Shown here one piece after another: positions 35,430 through 48,309 of a DNA stretch of 64,000 bases. The stretch covers positions 12,649,186 to 12,713,185 of the forward strand of contig JARWIR010000013.1 of NCBI GenBank assembly GCA_029959085.1. The letters are read 5' to 3'. The DNA comes from Nemophila menziesii. Its lineage: Eukaryota > Streptophyta > Magnoliopsida > Boraginales > Hydrophyllaceae. The notes under the pieces are model-generated. The model ran no database searches. It was not told the DNA's origin and was given only the letters and a program-made list of their open reading frames with translations. A program made the position numbers and the translations under genes. Positions within the stretch are counted from its first letter, which is position 1. The number at the start of each line of letters is the position of its first letter.

Positions 35430-36235
35430 AAAACACCGAGAGCATTTTTGTCGATGGTTCATGAAAAAGGTATGTAAGTCTCTCAAATAAATTGACTTTA
35501 TATCAACTAATAACTGACTTTGAATATAGGTGTATTTAATGAACAAAGATGGTGATCCACTTGCTACCGAAGAGTTGCTTTTGTTGTCCAACATGTCGAA
35601 TAGCGTAGTGTATTGATATGATTCTTGCGTTGTGAATGGGGTCAAATGGGTTACGCGTGACAAGGGTAAAAAGAGAGTTACTCAAGGTTACGGAGTTCGT
35701 ACTATCACAGGTTGGTTACTTGTGTTTTCTTTCATTAATTTCTTTTTTACTCGGGTGTTTGTACATAAACTCGTTATTTTGTAATGTCACGGGTTGAGAT
35801 ACTTTTTACGGTGAGTTGGTCAAGATTGTTGAGGGTGAATTCAGTGGTGGGTGTTCAGTTGTGTTGTTTGAGTGTAAGTTGTATCACACCGACGAAAAAT
35901 AGAAACTGCAAAAAAACAGATTACGGGGCAACAATGATCAACACAAGTTCTTTTTAGTGGACTGGAGAACCCTACATCTTTGCAACTCAAGCAAAAAAGG
36001 TCTTTTACATTGACCAGATTAACGCAAGTAAGGCAAAAAAGGGGTGGAAAGTTGTTTCGGATGTGAAGGACCGTTACAGATGGAGTCCCGAATTATTTGG
36101 TTCAGGTCGATTTCCACTAGTCCAGATCCGATCGATATTCTGTCGGCTGTACGAACTTGGATTTGGAATACCCGCTGTTTCAATTGACTATTGGACAAGG
36201 GATATAGATCGATCTTTTGATTTTTAATCTTGTAC
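32771..36235 (+). pseudogene. TNP2 transposase pseudogene
   Basis: Pieces of TNP2 appear in order on the plus strand: MDKSWVKSKNKVAREYI (32783), GGHSGDTEM (33077), KLRYFPIASRLQRMYSS (33490), PIYNLPPWLCMKES (33758), HNIDMMHCENNM (34343), the DUF4218 region (TFERYLKKLKEYIRNPARSE, GSIAKGYA, about 34940) and DUF4216 (FATQAKKVFYID, about 35980). Stops and frameshifts split it at least seven times (for example 32976, 33344, 33628, 34126, 34670, 34895). A microsatellite sits in a former intron. Not functional. Confidence 0.88.
35332..35426. repeat. (TA)n/(GA)n microsatellite
   Basis: About 27 TA units (35334-35386) run directly into about 20 GA units (35387-35426), inside the TNP2 pseudogene. Confidence 0.97.
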
Positions 36236-36757
36236 TGGATCCCGCTGTTCAAGACGATAATGATGTTTATAATGACACATTAGACGAGTACGATACTAAT
36301 AAAGAAACTATATATATTTTTTAATCATCGGTTCTCGTTTATTATATATATCGGGTTTATATCAGTTTTCGGCTTTATTTATAGACAATATAAAATTAAA
36401 ACATAAAAAAACAAAAATAAATAAATAAATTAATTTTAAAAAATAAATTAAAAAATTTTAAAAATAATTGAAAAACTCTTTCGCTTATGATATTCACAAA
36501 AGTCCTCGCTAAAGAGAAGGAGGTCAAAGACGAGGACTTTTCCCTCGCGTTTGACCACATCTTTTTTGAGGACTTCGTTGTCGCAAAAGCCTCTATCTTT
36601 AGCGAGGACATCGAGTCCTCGCTAAAGATAGGTTGGCTCACGCAAGGACGCGCATATGTCATCGCGTAATGGTCTTTAGCGACGAATCTTTAGTGAGGAC
36701 TCTTTCGCGAGGATATGTCCTCACTAAAGTAAAAATCGACCTTTTGTGACGAATTTT

Positions 36758-37949
36758 AGGGTTTTTGAATGACTTATTTGATGTAATAAATTTAGGTGGT
36801 ACATATTATTACTCTACTTTAAGATGATACCTACTTATTATTTGATATACTTCCTTAATTAAAATTTATATGAGAGAATATAGGATTATGACCACATCAA
36901 TAACTTTTGTAACGTCTAAGATTGATTTGCATGTAGGGATCAGGCTCGGCCTAGGATATGGGCGGTCAGGGCGACCGCCCGGGACCCCGAGTTTAGTAGG
37001 GTCCCCTATTTTGCTAGGTATAAGTATATATATATATATATATATATGTGCGCGTATATATTAATTACTTATAGTTTAATAAAAGTAACAAAACATGTTT
37101 TTAGCTCACTTTGTAAGATGCGTGTATCAACTTCTTAGTCATCCGAATTCAAATCTCTCATTGATAATATTTTTACAATTTAAGAAATCAACTTTCATAA
37201 ACCTATCTTTTTGTTTAAAAATCAACATTCCTCTTCAACTTAAAAAATATATATAGTATAGACTTTTATGATTTTTTATAAAAATTAACATAAATTTTTT
37301 AAATTAATTTTGTTATATATTTTAATTACAATATAAGAAAACATTTTATTTAAATTTAAATTTAAATTTTCATAATATACTATTTAAAAGAACTTACATT
37401 TTAAAAAACCAATATTTCTCTTACCTTGTGTTTGCTATTTAAAATAACAATATTTTTTTCTATACGTATTTTTTGTTTATATTTTGCTTACAATTAAAAA
37501 ATAATATTTTTTAAATTTGTCACTTACTTTACAAAATTACTTAGTTTTATGGTCAAATTATTTTAAAATATAAATAGTGCGAAATTGATGATGATTTTTT
37601 ATAAAAATTAACATAAAATTTTTAAATTAATTTTTTATAATATATTTTAATCATAATATATGAAATTATTTTACTCAAATTTAATTTTTTATATATCTAC
37701 TTAATAAAAAAAATTAACAATGTTAATTACAATAAATATATATCAAAAGGATATCAATAGATTACAAATTATTATTTGAAAAATATTAGATTTGTTCATT
37801 CATTATATAAGTTTTATTATGGTACTAGTTAATAAAAATTTAAGCTAAATTTTTTTAGAGAAATAATCGTACAAAAATAGAGTTTCGTCCCCCTCAAATA
37901 CCTCCATGATCTAGAATTTAGCCTAAAATTTCTTTTCGAGTCGATTCCC
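36758..37949. mobile_element. AT-rich spacer with possible hAT-like remnant
   Basis: A GC-rich block starting GGCTCGGCCTAGGATATGGG near 36939, then CGGTCAGGGCGACCGCCCGG, looks like the end of a non-autonomous hAT-type element. A weakly matching inverse, ATGATCTAGAATTTAGCC, lies near 37925, which would make an element of about 990 bp. The interior is over 80% A+T with a TA run at 37025-37050 and two similar TTTTTTATAAAAATTAACAT segments (about 37270 and 37595). No target duplication was found. Confidence 0.35.
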
Positions 37950-38096
37950 TTTTTTTTTTTGATAAATGGGTGTCCAGGCCAGCTTACGCACACCACGAGT
38001 ATTCCCATAGGAAATATACACGCCTCCTAATGCTCTTCCCACTTAATCAGAACTAGGTTACCTATGTTCAGGGAGGGGACTCGAACCTTTTTTTTT
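37950..38096 (-). mobile_element. tRNA-derived SINE (Au-like)
   Basis: On the minus strand an RNA polymerase III B box, GGTTCGAGTCCCC, lies at 38088-38076. Further on come sequences whose complement reads GTGTCCAGGCCAGCTTACGC with ACACCACGA, the hallmark of Au-type plant SINEs. A T10 run borders the 3' end at about 37950. About 145 bp long. Confidence 0.65.
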
Positions 38097-38431
38097 CTTT
38101 TTGTTCCAAATGAGCGATTACCTGAACCCTATTGGATTTTCTAAGTTTTTTTCTTAGAATATAAATCCTGAATTCACCTCTAGTAAAGAGTAGGAAATAG
38201 GAGTTAAAATCAACATAACCCTTAGATGCACTATGAATTTGTCATATATCAAGATTTTTTATATCTGAATATTCTTTTTTTTTAGTCAAAATAAAAATAG
38301 AGTAAAATAAAGGGACACATACAATAAGTTCATTGTTTATTAGCCAATACCAGTAGCTATCTAAGTAAAGAAACTAATTGGGAAGGGGGTTGGGAAGCCA
38401 AATTACAAGGCAAGAGATTTAGCATCTTTTG
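38097..38431. other. Spacer, nothing recognised
   Basis: AT-rich sequence between the SINE and the truncated CACTA reading frame. The 3' break of that CACTA probably lies here. Confidence 0.3.
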
Positions 38432-38953
38432 TCACGCAAGCCAATCATCTGATTTGTTGTGTCTCCTATTAGTATATTTGAAGGAGATTTGGTGATTTTC
38501 TGTAATGCGTAAGATGTCTTTGAAGAGGGGTTGAAGGAAATTGTTGTTGAAGACAGTAGCTGGTTGAATGGGCTTGATAACGGTGATGCAGTCTGTCATC
38601 TCGGTGTCACCGGAATGACCACCAACCTCGTAATTAGGTCTCAAATCATAGTATACATCCAATATTTCATTTTCTTCATATTGAGTCTCGGGAATATCCT
38701 CAGGCTCACTATGCTTTGTCCAAATATCATACGTCTCCAAAAACCCATGCAGTAACAGATGTGACCTAACTTTGACCACCGTATACCGAAGATAATTCGA
38801 ACACTCATTACACGGACAAAAAATTGTTTCTTCACTAGGAGGTTTATTCTTTTCAGCAAAAGCAAGGAATGCTTCTATCCCCTTAATAAATTCACGCGAA
38901 ACTTTATGAGCAGTACCAATCCAACTCTTATCAATACCCGAAGCCATAGTCAA
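38432..38953 (-). pseudogene. TNP2 N-terminal fragment
   Basis: The first 124 or so codons of a TNP2 gene (zinc-type transposase-associated domain and the GGHSGDTEM block) are open, then the homology stops and about 45 unrelated residues precede the stop. The catalytic core is absent. Confidence 0.8.
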
Positions 38954-38984
38954 CTATTACAATATGAAAGAATACAACATAAAT

Positions 38985-39290
38985 AAAATGAAAAAAAAAT
39001 TATTACATCACCAAATAAATACATAAAAATAAAACGAGAAAAAATTATTACATCACCGATTACATAAATGAATAAAAAAAAATTATTACATCACCGATTA
39101 ATTAAATAAACATAAAATGAAAAAAATTATTACATCACCGATTAAATAAATAAATATAAAATTAAAAGCACACAAAATATTACATCACCAAATAAATGCA
39201 TAAATATAAAATTAAAAGCATACAATATATAACATCACAAAATAAATACCTAAATAAAAAATTAAAAGCATACAAAATATAGCATCATAC
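38985..39290. repeat. Tandem repeat, about six units of 45-60 bp
   Basis: Repeated AAAATTATTACATCACC with ATAAATA(C/A)ATAAAAT linkers forms a degenerate array in the leader of the truncated CACTA. A TATA run follows at 39310-39345. Confidence 0.8.
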
Positions 39291-39307
39291 AATAATATAT
39301 CATACAA

Positions 39308-39344
<37 letters not shown>

Positions 39345-39499
39345 TGTATATATATATTTATTTATTTATTTATATACTTAATATAATATTTATAATTCGC
39401 ATAAAATTATTAAATGATTAGAGATATATACATAGTGATATTATATATTTAGCATTAACTATACAATTGTAATCAAATAAGAAAAAAATGAAAAAGACA

Positions 39500-39780
39500 C
39501 ATACTTTTGGGCAAATTTGGAAGAAAAAATTGATAATTGAGGCGGTCCCACGTTGATGTTTGACCTGGGAAAGCTTGTCCACGTGTTGAAATACCTAATA
39601 AGTGATACTATTTAACATTTACAACACAATTGAATGAAAGTAAACAAAATTTGAAAGAGTTTTATGGAACAAAAAAACCTACTTTGGGGCAAATTTGGAA
39701 GGAAAAATTGATAATTGAGGCGGTCCCACGTGATGATTGACCCGGGCAAGCTTTTCCAAGTGTTGAAATAATTTTTGGTG
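39500..39780. repeat. Direct duplication of about 100 bp
   Basis: GGGCAAATTTGGAAG(A/G)AAAA with TTGATAATTGAGGCGGTCCC and the following AAGCTT(G/T)TCCA(C/A)GTGTTGAAATA occurs at 39509 and again at 39682, period about 173 bp, in the CACTA leader. Confidence 0.85.
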
Positions 39781-40246
39781 ATGAATTGTGGAAAAACATT
39801 GGGAGAGTTTTGAGAGAAAGAAAGAGAAATTATATAATAATGGTGTACTGAGTAAAGCAATTCGCAAGTTACTGTTGTAAAACACGCTACCACTATTCGC
39901 GACTACACGAGTAGTCGCTAAAGACTAAAAGGTAGTCGTTAGAAAGAACTACTAACGACTACACAAAGTAGTCGTTACATACTCTAATATCTAGCGACTA
40001 CTTAATGGCGGTGAGAAATTAATTAAAAATTACAAAAATCACTCGCGACTACATCTTATCAATAACAACTACATAAAGTAGTCGTTAATAGCAAAATTAA
40101 CTAACGACTACTTTGTAGTCGAAAAATGTACCACGTAGTCGTTAAAGAAAAGTAGTCGCCAATGATGCTTATTTTTAGCGACTACTTTGTGTAGTCGCGA
40201 AAAAATTAGTCGCGAGAAGCTCGCGCTGTAGTAGTGTTTCTTGTAG

Positions 40247-42440
40247 CAAGAAAATAATCATCACTGGCTTTAAGGGCCTCTTGCAAAGTAATCATAGGGT
40301 CAGGTAGCACACCTCTGAAAATATATTCATTTCTTCCTTTCCATATAGCCCAAGCTATATAAAAGGCAGTTTCACCAAGTCTAGTATCTGTAATATCAGA
40401 TTCAGTGATACAATGCCTTAAAAAATTGATCCACCTATTAACATTACAGGTAGGTTGAGTAAGAGCTTTAAAGCATAATGGACTAGCCATCCACACAGCT
40501 TTAGCCCAAGAACAGTGAAACAAAAGGTGCTCAACATTCTCAATTTCAGAATCACAAAGTTGACAAAGTGATGAATCCACTGACTTTCTTTTTTTCCTGT
40601 TTTCATTAGTAGGTAAAGCATTTTAACAACATTTCCATATAAAGTTTTTGACTTTTGGTTGAACTTTCATTTTCCATATTAACTCCCAATCATCAGATTG
40701 TAATTTAAAAGAAGATTCAACCTCTTTTTTATTCTTATTCATTTCAACTTTATGTTGTGCCTTCCAAAGTATCTGATATATATCTTTTACACAAACCTCT
40801 CCATTTAAAGAGAAGGGCCAAAATAGAGAGTCCTCGCAAGAAAAAGGAGGGATATATATACTAGATATGGTTGCAGCAACATCTAAGTCAAATAATTGAT
40901 TAAGAATATGTGAATTCCATTCATATTTCTCAAGACAAAGCAGTTCAGACACATAAATCAAATTACAACCCAAGGGCTTAGTAAGATAAGAATTGTTTGG
41001 GACCCAAAGGTCCTCCCAAATCTTTATATTCCTACCATTCCCCACATTCCATCTGAGGGACTTAATAAGACAGTTTCTTCCCTCAATGAGACTTTTGAAA
41101 CCCCAGGAGCAATTACTAGGTAATATATCTTTAGAGAAGTCAGAGAGAGGAAAATATTTACCTTTAAGGACTTTAAAAAATAGTGAATCTTTCCTATTCA
41201 TAAACTTCCATGCATTAGAAGATAGCAAGGCTAAATTCTGGCAATGGAAGTCTTTAAAACCCAACCCTCCATCCTGTTTAGAGTTCATAAGTGTATTCCA
41301 TTTAACCCAGTGGCACTTACCTTGCCCTTGATTATTCCAATAAAAAATTGAAATGAGAGAAGTGAGATGAGTAGTAACTTTTTTAGGAATCAGAAAAACT
41401 GACATTAAGTAATTTGGAATTGCTCCAATAACAGCTTTGATTAAAATCTCTTTTCCACTTTTTGAAAGCAATTTTGTATCCCAACTTTCCATTCTATTCA
41501 ATATCTGCTTGAGTAACCATTGTAATGATTTAACCTTGCATTTTCCCCAAGAAGAGGGAATACCAAGATATTTTCCAAGATGATCAAGTTTGCTCATATT
41601 CAGTGAAGTAGATATTTTATTCTTATCATCCTCAGGTGTATTTTTACTAAACAAGATGCCACTTTTGTTCAAGTTAACTTTCTGACCTGTAGCAAAAGAG
41701 TAGCAATTCAAAATATTTCTGAAAATATCAATATTATTCTCTTCAGCTTCCATGAAAAACAAGCTATCATCAGCAAATAAAACATGTGTAATCATAGGGG
41801 CCTTCCTTGCTATGAAAATGCCTTTAAAAAGATTCATTTCCACATAATAGTCAATGAGGTGAGTAAGAGCTTGAGTAACAAAGGAGAACAGGTAAGGAGA
41901 TAGGGGTCCCCCTGCCTCAGTCCTTTTTGTGGCTTATCAAGTGAGTATAACTGTCCATTTATCTGTATTTTGTAAGAAACTGAAGTAATACAATTATGAA
42001 TCCATCTTACCCACTTTGGATTAAAACCCATCTGATATAATAGATCAATAAGAAAATCCCATTCATTATTTTCATATGCTTTGGACATATCTGCCTTAAT
42101 AGGAAAACTATACTTCTTTGAACTTCTCTTATTATTTAAGAAGTGAGTAACTTCTTGAGCTAATAAAATGTTCTCAAAAATAGATCTATCTGGTATAAAT
42201 GTTGTTTGTGTTTCTGAAATTAAGCTACCAATATAAACTTGCAATCTTGATGTTAAAATTCTAGAGATAACTTTGTAAACAAAATTTGCACAGCTAATAG
42301 GCCTGAAGGAGGCTATAACATCTGGATTTTGGTATTAAGACTATTATAGTACAGTTAATAGCCTCAATTGATACATCTTCATTCATAAAATCATTAACAA
42401 GTTCAAAGATGACTATTGATATTCCTAATACTATTTTTTG
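40247..42440 (-). pseudogene. LINE ORF2 remnant (RT, zf-RVT)
   Basis: The minus strand encodes, from about 42440 down, RPISCANFVYKVISRIL, RT motifs (FIPDRSIFENIL, KADMSKAYENNEW, GLRQGDPYL), the polymerase box HVLFADDSLFF at about 41790, a long thumb and connection region (open 41843-40623), and the zf-RVT zinc domain (CQLCDSEIENVEHLLFHCSW). A frameshift at about 41840 and a stop at 40623 inactivate it. The C-terminus is cut by the CACTA at 40246 right after SDDYFLA. 5' truncated. Confidence 0.9.
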
Positions 42441-43454
42441 GCCCAAAAAATTGCAAAATTGTAATACTATATAATTGTTAAATGGTATAATTAAGTATTT
42501 ATTTGAATATATAGTACATTAGTATTTACCATAAATCTCAATCAAACAATTTACATTAGATTTAAAAAAAAATAGATTTAAAACTCAAATATAGAATCGA
42601 TGCAAATAAATTTTAGTGCATGTAATTTCGGAAGAAAAGAAAAGGGATACGCGTGTGACTGAATGTTTATGCTTGTGTGCTGGCTAGTCTAATCAGGTAA
42701 ATTGTTAAGCTTTGTCTCGCTTTAATGATGATAAGGCTGGGTTGGGTGGGTATGCTTTTCGGTGGCCTCTTTAGCTCTCACTCCTAAACTTTATCAATAT
42801 AAAGATGAATTTGGAGGAAAGAATGAAATGAAAAGGAGATTCCTCCAATCCCAGAACTTGAAAATGGAACACACGTAGTACATACTTTGCATGTCTGTTT
42901 GTTTTTTTTTTTTTTTTTGGAATATTGTCTTTAAATCGTACCAGACTATGTCTCTCTCTTCTTTCTCTTTTTTTTTTTTTTTTTTGGTCGGACCAGACGA
43001 TTTCTCAACAACAATATTATAGCATAAACTACATTTGAACTTTTATTTTTGTCTTCGGGAACGATTGCTTCAATTTCCCAAATAGTATAAAGCCAAGTTA
43101 AAACTTTACATATAGCACTTTTTCTCGTTCTCTTCTAAAACGACGATTACATACACATTTTTTTTCCCAAGATGATTACATATGTAGACAGCTTCAACGT
43201 TTGTTTTATTCGTCCAATAAACGATCAATGTATCAAGATGGGAAGATGGGATGATATCTTTTTAGTCAAACATAAAAAAACATAAAATAGATTAAAAACG
43301 GCACAAAGCTAGTAGTTACAAATATAAACCTATCCAATATTTTTGGTTTGGAATCATTCAAAACCATACAAGCTATCTAGAGGAAGAGACAAACCATACA
43401 AACTATCTAAAGAGAGAGATTAAAAATCCAATCTCCAAACAATAATCCTTTTAG
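42441..43454. other. Spacer, no gene seen
   Basis: AT-rich DNA with T-runs at 42904-42920 and 42968-42986. No reading frame resembles a known protein. Confidence 0.4.
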
Positions 43455-45170
43455 CTATTGTTTGGATATCCCGTCAGCACAAATATTCTTACTCCTAGGA
43501 GTGAAGAGAAAGTTGATGTTCTTATTACACGTAATATTACAAATATCATAAAAAATATTACAAATTCTTCTGTCAAGGGGTTTCTTCTTCCTTGTTTCGA
43601 AAAAGCCTATGATATTAAAGCAATTATTTCTGATCCTGACATTTTCCCTCGTGAAAGTTTGCGCGATCAAAGTTGCTTTCTTTATTCCCAAGGATTCAGC
43701 TTCAAGAGAGGATTCAGCCTTGATGCTCCATGCTTGGCAATCCAAAATGGTTCCCTGTGGGTCAAAAACTATACATCCCAGTCCTGCAGTGTTAGTTGTT
43801 TCACAGATTCTAGCATCCACATTAATATTAACAATGGGGAGATTTTTGTTCTCCTTCAAATGGTTAATATTTTGCAAATAATTATTCGTATTAAGGGTGT
43901 TTTTTTCTTCTTTTTGTTTTTAGTATTATGGATTTTTTTATTGTTAGCCTCAGGTTCACAAGGGCTTTTGTGAAGAAATAGTAACTCATCACAGGCTTGA
44001 ATACCTTTAGTTGTTACAATGAGAGGGTCCAACTCTTTACCTTGAAAGATAAATTCATTTCTAACCTTCCAAATGTACCAAGCTACCATGGTAGCCCTCT
44101 CCACTATATTGTCTTCCTTAGAGTCACAATTTTCAATAATAAAACTCAACCAGTTGTCAAATGTAAGTGAAGAACAGTTTCTTGTAAGGAAACTCATAGG
44201 AGTTGCATACCAGGCCGCTCTTGCCCAATTACAGTCAAATAATAAGTGTTCAATGTCCTCAATTTCCTCATTACATATCATATATATATATATTATTCTA
44301 TACACAATGCCTTTTATACTTGTTATCTTCAATAAGGAGAGCATTATTGCACACCCTCAAGATAAAGTTTCTCACCTTAGGGGAGAAATTCAGGGCCCAT
44401 ATTCTATCCCAAAGCTTCTTAGTTTGTATATTAGAGGTACTTGGTTTATTATTTTCAATCTCTTAGTTAATATCATCCATAACTCTTTTCTTATACGCAT
44501 ATATTCTACCAGTGGTGATATTACCATCCTTAGAATGTTTCCAAATAGGTGTATCTTTACAAACAGTTAATGGAATATCAATAGAAGTAATATTATTTGC
44601 AATCTCAGTGTTAAATAATTAATGTATTAAGGGTTCATTCCATTGATGAGTCAGTCCATTAATAATGTCACTCACCCATTTAATAGAGGTATCCATAGGG
44701 TTTCCCAGTTTTTGTTCCATTTGGGAGCCATATAGATTCCCAAATATTAATATTTTGACCTTGCCCAATTTTCCAAGTGATGTAAGAGGAGAAATACTTC
44801 CTCCCTACTAATATACTTCTCCACCCCCCAAAAAGGGCTATAGCCAATTTTAGCATTAGAGAAGTCAAGATTATAATGATATAAACTTTTGTATACCTTG
44901 GCCAAAAGTGAGTCAGGGTTATTCAAAATTTTCCAGGCATTTGAGGCAAGCAGTGATAGGTTCATGATTTTTAGATTTTTGAGATTCATCCCTCATAGGG
45001 ACTTATTTTTTGCATTTTTGTTTTATTAACCCAATGTGTTCTCTGCTGATCCCCAGAGGACCACCAAAAATTTTGAATTAGGAATTCAATTTGGTCACAA
45101 GTTGAGTTGGGAAGATAGAAGGAAGACATAATGTAAACATGAATAGACTGGAGTACACCCTAATCATAGT
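43455..45170 (-). pseudogene. Second LINE remnant (RT thumb, zf-RVT, RNase H)
   Basis: On the minus strand, from 45170: IHVYIMSSFYLPNSTCDQIE with FWW, then NLSLLASNAWKILNNPDSLL (44945), a GQGQNINIWESIWLP block (44790), the zf-RVT domain (CNEEIEDIEHLLFDCNWARA, about 44270) and finally an RNase H-type domain (VNINVDARI, GCIVFDPQG, EAESLGIKKA, 43877-43455). Several stops and frame changes are present. 5' truncated, with no polymerase core. Confidence 0.87.
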
Positions 45171-48100
45171 CTCCCTTCATCCTTCGCTTAGATATTTAGT
45201 ACTCCATTACTCAATTTTGGCTTTAATTTTGGCTTTAATTAAGTCAATATTGGCTTCAATAGTTTGAATCTTTTTAATATTAATATTATAATATATTATA
45301 GTAGTATATTTTAAGAAAAATACTTGCCAATTGAGTTTTAAATAAATAAAGCATAAAATAATTAAAAATATAAAACATTCGATGAAAATACTCCCAATTC
45401 GTTTTGGTTTGATTATTTTAGAGTCAAAAGCATTTTTTTGCTTAAATTTTATATCTTATTATAAAATAGTAAAAAATATTTTGATATCTAAAATTACTTT
45501 AAGTGACAAGGGTCTAAAATGTATTTATGGATCTAAAATCACTTCAAGTGATTATTTTAGAAAGTAATTCTAAACAGACCCCTATCAAACATGACTAATA
45601 ATCTAAAATAATAAAGTTTTGAAAATTATCTAAATGAAATAGCCTAAATATAATGCATTAATTTTAGAGTAATGATATATACCACTCAAATTCATACCAG
45701 CCAACATACCACCCATGACGTGACGTGATTTGATTAGAAATAAATCGTTAATCTTAAATAATTTCAGACAAACCTCAAAATCTTGATTATTATGGTCAAT
45801 TATTAATTTATAAGGGTCTTGATCATGAAACATCAATAAATTTTAGTGAGTAACACAATATATTATTTAAATTTTTTAAACCCCACATTCAAAATATTGT
45901 CCTCCTAATAATATAAATACAAACTTGGGCTCAAAATTTTATAAAAATCAAACAAAAACATGTAATGACCTCTAAGTAATGTACAAACAACTTTTCATAA
46001 AGTTATGCTTAAAAATAACCCACAAATATATATTTTCATGAAAATAGTCAACAATGTTAAAATGTCAATGGAAAATTAGTTTCGCATTAAAAAGGATTGT
46101 TCTTACTTGATTTGAAGTGATAGCTATCGAGCGATCATTGATCCTTCTATACTATTGAATGACCAACTTACTTTTTTTTGGCTCATTTGTTACTTAACCA
46201 CATAACTAAAGATCTTAAAGAGCTTTTTAGTTATGATGTAAGTTTTAAGGTGAGGTATAATTTCAAGTGTATTTTTGGTTCTTCTTACCAAATTAAAAAC
46301 ATAACCGACTAAGAGTTTGAGTTTATTCTCAAAGATATGCCCACTATTCCTCTTTTGATGCATTAGACAAGTATCCCCCAATTTCTGAGCCAAATTCTTT
46401 ACGATTAGGATTTTTTCACATTTCAGATTCTTCTAGTTTAATTTAGTTTTCTTATTGACAACCATATTTTTATATGTGGTTTATGCTTGTTTCTTCTTTT
46501 CATATATTTTTTTGTACTTCCATTTTTTATAAATTATTTTCATGAATCCGCCAAGGAATATAATAATATGCATCGTAGTGTATCTCCATATAAGTACAAA
46601 ACCCACCTGTTACATTCCTTAGCCATAAATACTCACCGTCCCAAACTGAAGCTCAAAGATAATTAAGCATAAACAACTGTTATTAAATTGTTGGCCATAC
46701 AACTAAATCCTATCGTATAAGGGGTACAATCTTATAATGTGGCTAACAAGAAAAGGCTTAGATTCATAGGGGTTACAAGTGATAGTAAGAATTTATCTGG
46801 ACCAAATAAATGGCACAAGTGGCTTATCAATGAACTGTCTTAATTATTTCTTTAGCTATGTAGTCTTGTTAACTCTTTTACTTCAAGGTTGTAGGTAGAG
46901 TTGGTTTTCAACTAGGTTGGACCTCAAATTCTACACGTATACTCACTTCTTGCTTTGTTCAAAGTATCCTCATATGTATTGCTAACTAATCTATTTAATC
47001 CACAAAAATATGTTTGATACAAGAAATTATAATATAGTATGTGAATTTCAAAAGTATGACCCTAATTAACATCATCGAGTTGTTTAGACAAGATTTAATG
47101 AGACACACACATTCAACACTTTTTTTTGTTCAACCCTCTAATTCAAATCATTTTTCTGTTTTTACATGTTTAAAAGTATTAAACAAAAAAACGCGTAGGT
47201 GGACAATGAGTATCCTACTCCAACTTAAAGATGAGTCATATTATCATGACCCGAAAGACTCTAAAAACAACTAAACATAAGATTATACACTAACACGTAT
47301 TATACATAAGCTAATAAGATAAAAAGGTACTTACCTTTGCAAAAATTGCTCAAACCCCAAGTTAGGGTTGGCGTTCTTGATACATGTCGGTTGATTGATT
47401 ATATTTATTGAGTTATTTGGCCTTGTGGGTTGTTTTAGAATCAAGCCGGTGCGCAAATTATCAAGAACTCCATTATTTTTCATGTCACATTTCACACTTT
47501 TCATTATAATTTTTTCATATGATCTTCAAGTAAAGTGTGTAAGGTAGAATTGTAAAGATCTCAAAAAAATATGGTATAGGCTCGAGATAAATATAATTTT
47601 CTGATTTTCGAGTGAAATTTTATGACCCTTTGAAATTCCTCAACAAACGACACAACAATGCCGAAATATATTTTTTTCCGTCCAGTCACTGTCCCGTTCC
47701 GGTCCGCCCAGACGATCTGTCCGTTCTGACCAGATCCCTATTTTTTTTGTCTATTTTGTTCGACGTCAATATCCGATCCAGTTGTATCTGCATCTGATCT
47801 TATTCTGTATTTTATGTTTGGTCTGGTATAGTCGGAAGGTTGACCTAGCTTGGCGAAATTGTTTGTTTGTTCTTTTTGCTCGACCAACTCTCAGACCAGC
47901 TCAGTAGGAAGAATCGTCCGGTATGGCCAAATCCACTTTCTTTGTTTCTATATCCCCTCCATCTGGTCCGTCCAGACGATGATATGGTTGGTTTATGTCC
48001 ACGTGCAAGTCTGGTCTAGTGTAGCCTTTGTGGTCCGACTCGGTGCGTTCAGTTAGGAGTTGTAGTTATTTTCATTCTTATTGTAAACATCACTCTCGAT

Positions 48101-48309
48101 GCACCAAACCACTCGGATTTTTCAATAAAGACTTTGACAATCCCTTTTTCCAACATTTCTTCAACTCCACCATCACCTTTTTTTTACTTGCATACATAGA
48201 CAAACTCCCTACCCTTCTCCTTATACGTAGTATATATTATCGAACCTCCAAATTACCAAAAACTTTATACACTATATTATTAAAATTACATGAAAACGAT
48301 TAAATTATG
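45171..48309. other. Gene-poor spacer
   Basis: About 3.1 kb without a gene I can support. 45200-45660 is very AT-rich. 47680-48060 is unusually C/G-rich for the region, with repeated (A/G)TCTGGTC and GTCC(G/A)GACGAT-like motifs on both strands. No protein similarity was recognised. Confidence 0.4.

Larger units (their letters stand above)
31825..36757 (+). mobile_element. Degenerate CACTA element upstream of WOX4
   Basis: Both ends carry many copies of TCCTCGCTAAAGA-type subterminal repeats (31845-32160 and 36500-36740), and between them lies a broken TNP2 gene on the plus strand. The right end, read inverted, is CACAAAAGGTCGATTTTTAC then TTTAGTGAGGAC; the left end is eroded (TTCATTAGTGAGGAAAG at about 31834). 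Borders are approximate. An old, inactive copy. Confidence 0.75.
38432..40246 (-). mobile_element. Truncated CACTA element inserted in a LINE
   Basis: The 5' end at about 40246 reads, inverted, CTACAAGAAACACTACTACA, and 39900-40230 is filled with GTAGTCGTTA/CGACTACTTTGTAGTCG subterminal repeats on both strands. A minus-strand frame (38953-38432) follows: the transposase-associated domain (DKSWIGTAHKVSREFI, CPCNECSNY, GGHSGDTEM), after which TNP2 is lost. No 3' terminus was found. The terminal CA is altered (TG). Confidence 0.75.

Noticed and set aside
47612..48303. Plus-strand small frames in the GC-richer block
   Set aside because: Short, no motifs, and no consistent start or splice structure.
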